From Leucocoprinus leucothites (Eukaryota; Basidiomycota; Agaricomycetes; Agaricales; Agaricaceae), in NCBI GenBank assembly GCA_013368445.1, contig JAACJO010000004.1:806001-870000 (forward strand): a stretch of DNA of 64,000 nt, read 5' to 3'. The notes under the pieces were generated by a model. The model had not been told where the DNA came from, did no database searches, and saw only the letters and a program-made list of their open reading frames with translations. Positions 34,628 to 45,347 of the stretch are shown piece after piece; within the stretch, counting starts at the first letter, position 1; each line of letters opens with the position of its first letter. The translations under genes and the position numbers were made by a program.

Positions 34628-36838
34628 ATGGCTGAACCACTACCTCCTCCGCATATTGCACAGTATCTTCAGCGCCGCTTTCCTCGTCCGAGAGTTGACC
34701 CAGTAAATTATCCAGTCTCCGAACATACAGTTTTACCTGACGGATTCTTGCGAGCAGGAATGGCTACAAGGTTGCTATGAGTGGCTCATCAGCCAGCCAG
34801 GCGCAGATGATTCGTCACAGAAGTTCCTCAATGATGTCGAACTACAGCTTCTTCAATCGGACTTAAGAGACTCGATGATCAATGGAACAGGCCTCCCACC
34901 TGTCGTCCAGTCAGACCAACGGCTCACTGGGTCTGCCGTTCTTGTCGAGACTGCCGCTATAACCGAGATTGCGCATAGCGCATATCAGCTTGACCAAATT
35001 CGCGCCGCACGCGAAGAGCGAATGCGACTTGGTCAAACGGACGAGGATGGTGAAGATGAAGGCGACTTGGAAGTCGAAGGAGAAGGGCCCATGCCCAAAT
35101 ATCCGCGAGGAATGCTCAAATTTGAGTTATCGGATGGCACTACAACTTTGAGAGCCATCGAGTATAGGTCAATACCGGAGATTTCTCTTGGTAAAACACC
35201 GCTTGGCTTCAAGGTACTACTCTACCTGATTTTTTTTACTTGATATGCTAAACTCACCCGCCTATTCCAGATGCTCCTCAAGAATCCCTTGATGCGACAT
35301 GGCATCATATTCCTCGAGCCTAACACAGTTGAACTCCTAGGTCACCAAACTATTGACCGAGAGCTGCTTCAAAGCAGCGATTTTAAGCGCGGACTACGTG
35401 TCCGATTGGGGTCAGCGCTACCATGCTTCCTCAGCATATAGCAAATTAATCATCTTGCAGGCTACCCGATCAGCCCGAGAACGACCCCCAACAGCCAGTC
35501 GCTCAGCAGACAATACCCGAGATCCCGCAAGCACCTCCCCTCCGCTCTCCCCTCCGCGAAATATCTCCTCCGCCAGATCTACCACCTAACCCGACTTATA
35601 ATGACGACGCGAACCTCGAACCTCGTCGTCGTAAACTACCATCGACAAACACCACTGCAGTCCCTACCCAAGCCTCAACTGCACCTTCTGCAACCCTCGT
35701 AGCTTCTCAATTTCCTACCACTACTTCCCAGTACTTTTCCAATTCAGCCACATCCTCTGTTACTGCCAACACGGGATTGAATGGCCTGAATTTGGGTCTT
35801 ACTACCGCTCAGGCCTCGCAGGCGCCGGCTCAGGATGAGCATGACGATGACGAAGAAGCAATGTACAGCTATTTTGACTCTGCCATATTTCTTGAAGCAC
35901 CCGACACTTTCGGACCTGACGAGAACGCCGCGCCTCCACCTCCTGCCGTGGTAGCTCAGTCGTCGACCTCTTCCAAACCTATACAACCACAGCCATCCCG
36001 CATGGGCATGACTAGCTCCTCTACTACAACACTCTCCTCTTCAAGCGCAAGCACAAAGCCCACCCCCACTACACGTTCACTAGTTCCAGAAGACTCCATC
36101 GAAATCGTCTCTTTCACTTCTTCCCAAGCACCTCCTAATTCCCAGCCTCCAGCCCAAACCCAATCGCGAGGCAAAGGAAAAGGAAAAGGCAAAGAAAAAG
36201 TAACTTCTAGCAACCGAGGGTCTTCTTCCGGGCCCGTTATTGATGTATCAGGGGACCTCGACCTCGACCTTGACCCTCTATTCCTAAAAGATTCGGACGA
36301 AGTCGAACCAATGCAGTACGCCGATGCAGAATTTCAACGTCAACAGCGGAAAGAATTTACTCGTAAAAGCGGGTCGGGCTCTCCTACAAGCTCTGTCGTA
36401 GATTCTGCTTCGGCCAGACACGGAGGAGGAAGAGGGCAAGGAAGGCCAATTAAACCTCTTCCAAAGCCACGAAAGTCGCTACAGTCGTCTCAGGGGTCTT
36501 CACAACCACAAAACTCGCAATCACGTTCTCAATCCCAATCTCGCGAAGTGATCGAGATTGGCAGCGACTCTTCGTCTTCGTCCTCGCCTAGGATTCCAGA
36601 CGCCAAGTTATTCCCGAAAGCTAGGGGAGGAAGGGGTGGAAACATCGATTTTCTAGATGATGACGGTGATTTCAACGACGAGGAAGAGGAACAGTATGAT
36701 AAGGAGAATATGCCGGTTATGACGAGGCATGTTAGGAGGAAGATTGCCAGTTCTGAAGGTGTTGGTCTCTCTGGTGGAATATTCGGGAGTGGGAGAAGGC
36801 AGGGTGCAGATGTAATTGAGTTGTCAGATGAAGATTGA
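34628..36838 (+). CDS. RMI1: RecQ-mediated genome instability protein RMI1
   Basis: Four exons. The start is MAEPLPPPHIAQYLQRRFPR, and a GTAAAT..GAGCAG intron joins RVDP to EWLQGCYEWL, the typical N-terminal helical bundle. The OB-fold follows: VQSDQRLTGSAVLVETAAI, PRGMLKFELSDGTTTLRAIE, and MLLKNPLMRHGIIFLEPNTV, then HQTIDRELLQ. The C-terminal half of about 450 residues is low-complexity, Pro/Ser/Gln-rich and acidic, ending with IELSDED, a SUMO-interacting-motif-like end. RMI1 binds the Sgs1/BLM helicase and topoisomerase III to dissolve recombination intermediates. Known family length is much shorter in yeast; a long disordered tail is usual in basidiomycetes. Confidence 0.85.
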
Positions 36839-37543
36839 AGCTGAAGGACGTGGTTAATCTTCATTTGAAGAATGACTTTCTCGACGAGGAACGTTTCGTA
36901 TACAGACGGTCCTGGCTCGTGGAATTTGCTTATATGGTTATGTTCAATATTTTTTTTCAGTATACACGATGGAAGGAAAGGACACAGAATAGTATTTCAA
37001 TGTTCTCACTTAACATTCTTACTGGTGTAGTCTAGGATTCTGCGGTAACGAGTAATTCCTCAAACCGGGGCGAGTCGATCGCAGGTCACTAGCGAGCTAA
37101 CTCGTGACACCGAATTTGCCCAAGAATCGGATCGAGGGCTTGCAGTTGAGTTCTAGCGAGCCTTGACGTCATGCACACGAGAGATCCCATGCCCCGGATT
37201 GTCCATGTTATGGGACAAGCCTACTAGTTAGCTTCCGTCGAATGGCACGCCTAACAACTGAATCAGCACAGGACGAGTAGCACAAGTAGCACTTAACTTC
37301 ATATCCTAGCATGAACTTCTGCGCTAGGATATATGTAGGTGTTGTTGAATCAGGAGAGGCAAGATTCAAACGATTTGCAATAGATACATACATTTGAAAC
37401 GGAATAAGAGAGAAAAAAAGAAACACGAAAAGTATATCAAGAAACTGTGCGCCTTCGCGAGAAGTCTAAATTTGAGGGGTATTATGGGCATCGTTGTCAT
37501 CGCCAAGTGTAAAGGATGAGGTACAAGGATAAATGCAGGACAC
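36839..37543. other. Convergent 3' spacer RMI1/DNAJC8
   Basis: About 700 bases with two convergent 3' ends. AT-leaning with several poly-T or poly-A tracts, as in fungal 3' UTRs. No gene recognised. Confidence 0.45.
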
Positions 37544-38536
37544 TCAGCCGAGAAGAGCCACCTTTTGCTTTTTCTTCTTTCGGGTATTGTTAGTTGCAAA
37601 TGTTCGCCAACTGTCGACGCGTTCTTCTCTGTTTTCTGGATGAAAAGGTAAGATCGTCTGAGGTAAAGAGGAAGATAAGAAATGTGTATACCTTCCCATG
37701 CTTTGTCGTCTTCGGCTTTACGTTTCCTGGCAGCTACTTCCTCCTCTTTCTTTCGTGCTTCAAGACCTTCATTGGCAAGGTTGAGTTTAATAGCTCTGTC
37801 AGCGGGACAGTGTCGATCAACTTGGATAATACTTTAGCATGGACAGAACCTACTTTCGCCGCCTCACTTCCTCATCAATGAGTATTGCTTTAGCTTCTGC
37901 TCGTACACGGAACTTGAAACTCGGTTCCCCAATTTCCCGCAGCTTGGGATCGTTATCAGTCAACGTGGTGGGCAAGTTGAGCGCTTTGAGGACTGTAATA
38001 CGGGCTTGATTGATCACTGCATCAAGCTCTTCGCGTTTGTTCTTGTCGGAGAGCTCAGACTCTGCCTATTGCCGTCCGTCAGGAACCGCAATGCATGGTT
38101 CAAAGGAGACGCCATACCTTCTTGAGTATGTCAAACGCCTCTGGAGCACGGGCATGTGGCGTTTTATCCGGGTGAATGACTGGACATTTGAAGGCGATGG
38201 ATCAGCTACTGGGAGCTAGTCAAAGCATAAATAGTGCGTACAAAGTGATAGTTGCCTGTATTTCTTCTTGATCTCCTCTTGTGTGGCTGAAATGCCAAGG
38301 TCTAGAATATCGTATGGGCTAAAATTGTCAGTTTTCAGCAGATTTCCTATTCCACTTTAAGCTTACTTGAGCTTGAACGCCTTCAAAATCCGTTCCACCT
38401 CGACTTCGCGCTGGAAGGCCGATGCCTCTCGATTAAGTAGCTTCTCAATGTCGTCTGTGACCTTTGAGGAAGGGGCTGATGGCGTGTGTGCACTGCTCGA
38501 CGCAGAAGACGACGAAGCTGAAGGTTTGTCAGACAT
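37544..38536 (-). CDS. J-domain protein, DNAJC8/Spf31 type
   Basis: Six exons. The start is MSDKPSASSSSASSS, a Ser-rich linker, then EVERILKAFKLNPYDILDL with the J domain (GISATQEEIKKKYRQLSLF, IHPDKTPH containing the HPD motif, APEAFDILKKAESELSD). The middle is helical (NKREELDAVINQARITVL, SFKFRVRAEAKAILIDEEV). The end is strongly basic coiled-coil (RKKEEEVAARKRKAED, TRKKKKQKVALLG). The architecture matches human DNAJC8 and fission-yeast Spf31, nuclear J-proteins linked to the spliceosome. The start is 134 bases from COX11, giving a shared bidirectional promoter. Confidence 0.88.
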
Positions 38537-38670
38537 GGGGGGGATAAAGGGGATGGTGGTGGGTTGGATGAAAGTTGGACGTCGGATCGTTTGCACTGCA
38601 ATGATGCAGTGATCGTGCACGTGCTCCGGCAACTTTCTGATTCTTCTCGGTCATTTATTCAGGCGCGACC

Positions 38671-39783
38671 ATGTCCTTTCTCCGTTCCCTCTCAAGGGTA
38701 AGTGTCCTTGCAGATATGGTGTAGTATTTTTTACTGACGAGCCATGCTTGCGAATAGACATGTCTGCGACGCTCAACACTCTCAACTAACCTATCTCAGC
38801 ACCCAGTCACATTCCGACCTTCATTTACCGGTTCTCGGCTATCGTCATCCTCTCCTCAGTCAAACGCATCCAATTCATCCTCGGTTGCTAAAGGAAAAGG
38901 ACCACCTAATGGCGCACGAAGAACTCGCGCAGAAGTTCACGCAGAAAGAAACCGTGCTTTGCTCATGTACACCTCGGCTGTCGTATGCGTCTTATAATTA
39001 TTTGGTCCCAGTATAACGACTGAACTTGACCCACACAGATCATAGTAGCTGTCGGAGCATCCTACGCTGCTGTTCCTCTCTACCGTATGTTCTGTGCCGC
39101 CACTGGCTTTGCCGGGACTCCGAAAGTCGGCACCGGTCGTTTTGAGCCGTCGAAACTTGTTCCCGCCGAGAATGCCCGCCGGATAAAAGTTCACTTCAAT
39201 GCCGATCGTTCTGAGCAGCTTCCTTGGGCATTCCAGCCTCAACAGAAGTATGTGAATGTTTTGCCAGGAGAGTCAAGTTTGGCGTTCTATACTGCAAAAA
39301 ACAAATCCGACAAGGACATAATTGGGATCGCAACGTATAACGTGACACCAGATCGAGTGCGTCTCTTCTTACCTCTACTTTCATCGTTTCTGAGAGGATA
39401 CTTCTGTGTAGATTGCCCCTTATTTTTCCAAAGTAGAGTGCTTTTGCTTCGAGGAGCAGAAATTGCTCGCAGGAGAAGAAGTAGACATGCCACTGCTATT
39501 CTTCATTGACAAAGACATGCTCGACGACCCGGCATGCAGGAACGTAGATGACGTTGTTCTCTCGTACACATTCTTTAGGTTGGTTACCTGCTTTTTTCCC
39601 GCAACGTCATAAGCTCACCTTTTGTTCAGGGCCCGACGAAACGAGAGGGGGCATCTTGAGCCCGATGCACCTGAAGATGTTGTACAAGATTCATTAGGCT
39701 TTGGACAATACGAGCACGCTCCTAAGACCGAAGCTCGTGACACACAGAGGGATATTCAGAACACTACCACCACTTCATCATAG
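38671..39783 (+). CDS. COX11: Cytochrome c oxidase assembly copper chaperone COX11
   Basis: Five exons. A tiny first exon encodes MSFLRSLSR; the next gives an Arg/Ser-rich mitochondrial presequence (TCLRRSTLSTNLSQHPVTF). One membrane span follows (LLMYTSAVV joined to IIAVGASYAAVPLYRMFCA). The soluble domain holds GTPKVGTGRF, WAFQPQQKYVNVLPGESSLA, FYTAKNKSD and IIGIATYNVTPD. The Cu(I)-binding motif CFCFEEQKL spans the join after the fourth intron (about 39357-39413), and the end motif is LLFFIDKDMLDDPACR. COX11 inserts Cu(B) into Cox1 at the inner membrane. The copper-binding Cys pair is intact. The tail after YTFFRARRNE is extended by about 50 residues compared with yeast. Confidence 0.93.
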
Positions 39784-40448
39784 ATCTCTAACTGGTAATT
39801 CATACATCCGGACGCTCTGTGTCCTAATCGTGCATTACTAATAATAGAAGCCAATCCCTAGTCGTTTCCGGCCTTTCCCATCCAATCCCCAAGTTTCTCG
39901 ACGATGAGCTGTTCACAAACGAATGTATCCCAGGAGTATTTGATCACCTCGGATGGCTGGCATCTCCGAGTATAGAAGGGTTCTCAATAATTAAACCTCC
40001 CCCTAATTTTCCATCTGTCATCGAAAAGTCAGACTGACCTTGAACATCCGCTGAAGGGTCTCGAGAATACCAGCAATTACGGCGAGAGAAATGAGACCCT
40101 GAACGTGCTCGGCGACACATTCCCACTGAGAAAAGCTTTCGCTGCATGCTATATCCAAATTGATATTAATAGCTGCACGCTCCAAAGGTGCTAAACATCT
40201 GGAAGGGCCGAAAGTGTAGCTTGTTTATGTAGCTTCTACCAACAATGACAGGCGAAGTTGTGTAGTTGCGACTGGGTTGACCATGCTAAAAAATTCGTCT
40301 CTAATTCCTTATGGTGCAAGCGGTGGGGCTAAATTCGCGTGACTCGCAATCTTTCCCCTGCTAAAGATCATGGTTTATTGGAGTCTGAGGGGACATTGCA
40401 AGGTGTTTAAATTTTCACCACTGAACGAGGCGCTCTACATGGCGTGGG
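39784..40448. other. Spacer COX11/RAD2 with a doubtful small gene
   Basis: About 660 bases between convergent 3' ends. On - a splice-like arrangement from an ATG at 40284 to a stop at 39913 could encode about 80 residues with one hydrophobic helix (LISLAVIAGILETLQRMF). The first donor (GTTGGT) is poor and I recognise no family, so I do not call it a gene. Confidence 0.3.
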
Positions 40449-43400
40449 CTATTCTAGACCGACGTCAGAATTTTCAGCGTGGTTTTGCCTTGTTACTGGG
40501 CGTGGGCGTGGACGCGGTCGTGGACGTGGCGGTAGGTCCACGGGTGGTGTGGTTGCCCGAGCTTCATTCTCGTCCCCTCCACTCTCTTCGCTAGCCTCAG
40601 TATAATCATCATCGTCCTTTCTCTTTCTCTTTCCCTTCCTTGGAACGCCCGCAGCCCCTCCTCTACCTTTTCCTCTCGCCTGTCCACCCTTTCCTCCCCG
40701 ACCGACAGATTTCGCCTTCCTCTGCCGTTTCTTTGCTGGCTCCCCACCATTATTCTCCCCACCATCATCCTGATCACTAACACTCCCACTTCGACTAGGA
40801 GCAACAGAACTAGCTTTCCTTCTCTTCCTAAAGTCTGCTACAACCTGTTGCAGCCGACGACTGGTATAAACCTCCTTCTTTCTCGGCGCCAAATTCGCAG
40901 CATCAATACTGCTCCCGGTGCGTGCGCTAACCCAATCCGATAAACTGCCTTGCATGCCAGACGCCGTACCAGAAGTGTTTGTACGCCTTCGGTTCATTTT
41001 TTGAATAATGGGTAGTAAGAGTTCGTCGACTTTCGTTTCTCCCCAACCGAGCTCCTGTTTGAAGAACGTCCGAAGAGCATCCAAGTCGGGTAAACCCCAT
41101 TTGAAGGGCTCGTCTGAACTATCAACAGCTGGATGATAGTATGCGTCGCGCTAGAGACATATATTAGTAGGTTAGATGAGGAATTAGTCGTGATTTACTG
41201 ACTACAGCAGGGTTTGGCCAATCAGCGGGTAGATATAGCTCCTTGAACTTCTTTTTCTGGGATAAATCATTAGGAATCAGCTTGGCGTTGAAATTATGGT
41301 AACTCACAAACTGTCTCCTAAACTTCGTATTACTCTCTCCTTCCTTGTCTCTCCCCTCTTGCACTTTCCGCCACCAATCGGCAAACTTATGTAGGCCATC
41401 CTTCCCTGGGAATTCCTTCAACAGTTCCATAGCCAAAACAGGACCAGTGCCGCTCAGGCCTTCGGTATAATCACTTCCTAGGAGATATGCGAGCCTTATT
41501 AAAGTATCTCGGTCAAGACCCAGTTCTCGTTCAAGGTCACTTTGCAGGAAGAGCTCGACTGTCTTTGACTGATTGAACATGTTCTTGTACACCCTCTGCG
41601 CACCGAAGAGGAACACATCAGAATCGTCTGTGATGACACCGTCAACTAGCCCAAGGGAGACAAGTTCCGCACATTGGGCCTCGGCTTCCATCGGGGCTGT
41701 GATATAGGGTATACCAAATAGTCTCAGCATCATCTAACAAACGCCCTAAGTCTCGATATTGGTAGAAAACAATGTGTTTCGAGCTTACCATGATCTGAGA
41801 AACCATCTGCTGGGTGATATCCTCCGAATCTCTCATGGCAGCTTTCCTCTGCTCGTTCAGCACCTTAATCTCATCATCTATCTCCTTCCTGACATCATTC
41901 AAATTTCTTCCCTTCACCTGCGAGAGGAACCTCGCAAATTCACCTTCTTCGGCGTGTGGATCCATCTCATTAGCCGCATCCCAATGCTCCTCCTCTGGTT
42001 GCTCATCAGTGACCTCTTGCTGCTCGCCTTCCACGTTGGGCTCATGAGAGATAACATCATCCACTGTGACGGAGGACACAAGTGTTTCTCCGAATTCTTG
42101 TGTCACTACCCCACGGCCGGAAGGTGACGGTGATCTTGACCAGGCGAACAAGGGTGTGTTGTCACGCTTTTCAGGTGTAGATGGGGGAGATATTGTTGGA
42201 ATATCGATGGCCGGACTTGAAATCGATGCAACGGGAATCAGAACGGATGTAGATGCGGGTACTGAAACGTGTGCCTCTGACTCAATAGACGGTTCTCTGA
42301 CGGGAACTGATTCGGAGGCCATACGGGGTGATATGCTGGGTTCTCTTGCGGGTAGTGCTGGTTCGGGTATTGTAACCTCAACCTCCTCCATATTTTCATC
42401 GTCACTTTCGCCGGGTGTCAAAGCTGACGTTGACTTCACTGGTGTCGTTTCTGAAGATACTTCGGGCGTTTCTTTCGTTGGTACAGAGGCCATGTGAACG
42501 TTCACTTCCTCCATTTCATCATCCTCCGAGTCAGTCAACGCTTGGAAGCCCGAAATTATGGTTGATGAATTCGCGGGGATAGGAGGAACTTTTTGAGCAG
42601 GCTGAAGGGGCTCAGCTTGGGCCTCATTATCATTGGTTTCTAAGCGGGGGCCTGGAGTGGTTGAAGGCGAGTTGGAAGACGAGAGCAGAGACGGGGCACC
42701 AAAGGCACTCTTACTTCGCTCTTGGGTACCAAACACACGCCGACCAATGGATTCACGTGATACCCCAGTTCCAGCGAAAGATAAAAATGTCTCGAGGCCA
42801 GAGGGTGCAAATATTTCTACCTCGGGAAGGGGTCGTCTGGCATTAGGGGAGCCGACGGATCGAGGAGATTCGTGTGGAAGTTTATGTGGGGGAGGTTTTC
42901 TGGGGGTTGAGCCTGAAGCTCTTCGTTGAGGGGCTGATTGAGATTGGTCAATGGAGGCTTGGATAGCGAGTGCGAGTTCTTCATCCTCTTCATCCTCCAT
43001 TTCTTCCATGGCTTTATGAATTGCAGCGGCATCTTCATCGTCATCGTCGAGGTCAAACAAAGGTTTTGAGTTTTTCTTCCGGTATATAGGCTTCGTGGTT
43101 AATGGGGCTAGTTTCTTCGGAGTGTATCGACCGGCAATAGCTGACAGGGCCATTTCACGTTGATACTGCCGTAGGTCAGGATCCATGGAGGTATCAGTAG
43201 TGTTAGTGCTGGCGAAAGTCTGAACATCAAAGTAATCAATGCCGAATAGAGGTCAACTCACGTATCTACTTCTTCCATATCGGCGTCCTCGTCTTCATCC
43301 TCTTCCACAACTCGTGATTCCTCGGCGTCGATAAGGATAGGCTGGTCGGGTGCTGTACCAGTCTTGTCTTGAATCGCAAGAACCCATCCACCTTCCGCTC

Positions 43401-44476
43401 CCTCATTCTTGGTAAGTACATATTGCTTGTTCCTTTCACTCGCAATTCGCACTGGAATAGTCAAATGTGCGCTTCCAACGCTATTAGTGGTTACCAGCAA
43501 CTGCTGCGTTAACGAATTTCGCTGCTTCAGACTGAGAATCTGCTGCTTTGAGAAGTCCATCGGTGTTGGGGCCATCCTCAACATCTTTTGCAAACGCGCG
43601 TAGGAAGTCTGACGAGATTTTAACCTTAGGTCACCAATAATTTCGTATTGAACTTCAGTGGGCAGTTCGTGAAACTCGGGGGAGGTGACGTCAAAGTCCT
43701 CAGGACGCATCTCCTCAATGAAGGTGCGAAGCTCGTCTTCGGTAGCAAGCCGTGGATCAGGAGCAGTAGCTCGCGTGGCTTTAGACACAGCTTCATCTAT
43801 GTTGACTTCGGGAAGACGATAGGGGTCGTGATCATGGTACTTGTTCTGCTTTTTTGAGCTTGATGCAGGAGTAGCTGGCTTCGGTTTCGCTGGAGTTTTA
43901 GGCACGGAACCGTCAATGTCCTCGAGGTAGACAGTGTGCTCGTCGAGAGGGATGTCGTCGGGAGGTAGAGCTTTCTCTTTCCCCTTTCCTTTCTTACTTC
44001 TATGATAGCCATAAGCCAAAATGATGATAACTATACCATATTGTACACACTGAGCATGGTTCAGAGCCTCCCGCCTCATCTGCGCAGCGAGTAACCTTTC
44101 CGCAATCTTTACGTGACTCATAGCAGCCCCACTTTTCTTCTTTTTCCTCTCGTTCAGCGTGGACCTCTTCAAAGCCGGTGCGCCCCCGTCAAACACGAAA
44201 ACAGGTTTTATGCCATAGAACAACAGCTTTGTGATGCGGCGCAAGAATCCAAGGACGTGAGCATTAACGAGGCCGCGCCCTTCCTTGTCGCGCATGGTTG
44301 CTTGGAACTGGTATATCCAGATGCTCGAGTCGATTGCCATTGCTTTTCCCTCGACCGTCTCCAAACTGTACGAAGTACGTTCAGCCTAGCAATATTGGTG
44401 ACTCATATACTGGTGATACACACAGGATGGGGCGGCCCACAGGGGTTAGGAGCGTCCAAAGTGATTTGACACCCAT
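40449..44476 (-). CDS. RAD2: Nucleotide-excision-repair endonuclease RAD2/XPG
   Basis: Exon 1 encodes [18 protein letters not shown], then a GTGTGT..TACAG intron. The XPG N region follows: [20 protein letters not shown] with catalytic Asp, and [18 protein letters not shown] long acidic, Ser/Pro-rich spacer of some 700 residues separates the two nuclease halves, as in XPG (not FEN1). The I region holds [18 protein letters not shown] (catalytic Glu pair), [14 protein letters not shown] (Asp pair) and [19 protein letters not shown], with the helix-hairpin-helix [17 protein letters not shown]. The C-terminus is basic ([21 protein letters not shown]) and ends near a (Arg-Pro)n run. It cuts the 3' side of DNA lesions. 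All catalytic acids are present. Length about 1.25 kilo-residues. Confidence 0.94.
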
Positions 44477-45347
44477 ACGCGTTCACGAGTTCTCGATGAG
44501 GATGAGGTCGTGGTGGGAGACCCAGAGGGCCCAAGTAGTCATTGGGATAATACAAGTACGGGACTAACACGCGTGATGGGAATGAATCATACATTTGACT
44601 TCCTATATAAAGGAAAAGCGGCCCCGACTATTTGGCGCTAAGAAATCCCCTACTTGAAGTAGGCTGCAGTCCACTCCCTTATCAGGGGGATTCTCCACCT
44701 CACTTTTTCTCTTTCACTTCGTGACGCAATAGAATCACTAGAGACTGCAACATACTGAATAGGATAATCTGAATCAGAGCACACTACAGAGGGTCACCAT
44801 GCTATTGAAAGTTGAAACGGGGAACTTCAAAATTACGACTACAAAAGGCCAATAATAAGGTCAACTTTTCTACGTTTTCCCAGAGTATCGTGGTTGAGGG
44901 CGGTGTCAGGTTTGGTGCAGCTTCATGGCAGTTGTAATACACGGCAGAATCCTTCAAGCACATGAAAGAATCGTAGAGGCGTAGGCTTGAGAAATCATCA
45001 TAGTTAACCCGAGCACTCGGCTTGCAAGAACGGAATAGCTTTTAGATTGTACCCAAAGGATAGTCCATTTTTTTGAAAGCCCCAGTTTAACGTGTAGTAC
45101 ACAAAGGGTGCCAACATTTTGGTGCATCAAGTATATAGAAGAAATTAGTGCATGGCGTATATCAAACGAGAGACAAGTAGTAGGTCGTGAAGACTTAAGG
45201 AGTGGAAGATGTCTAGCATATATGAACCAAGAACAAAGAGAATTCGCTCAAACCGCGAGAAGATACAAAACAAAGTCCAACCGTATCTGAAGAAGAGGAA
45301 GGCAAGGGAGAGAAACATAGTGTAGCTGGGATTCAAGATGTCCAGAA
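44477..45347. other. Spacer RAD2/CAF120 with TATA-like element and hairpins
   Basis: About 870 bases. At 44604-44613 TATATAAAGG reads as a TATA box on +, but no plus-strand gene follows. About 40 bases later lie nested inverted repeats (AATCCCC with GGGGATT around 44646-44696, and CTACT-TGA-AGTAG inside). This could be a small RNA gene or an RAD2 promoter read from -. Confidence 0.35.

Noticed and set aside
41759..42497. Plus-strand open frames opposite RAD2
   Set aside because: Mirrors of the acidic Ser/Glu-rich spacer of RAD2 on -.
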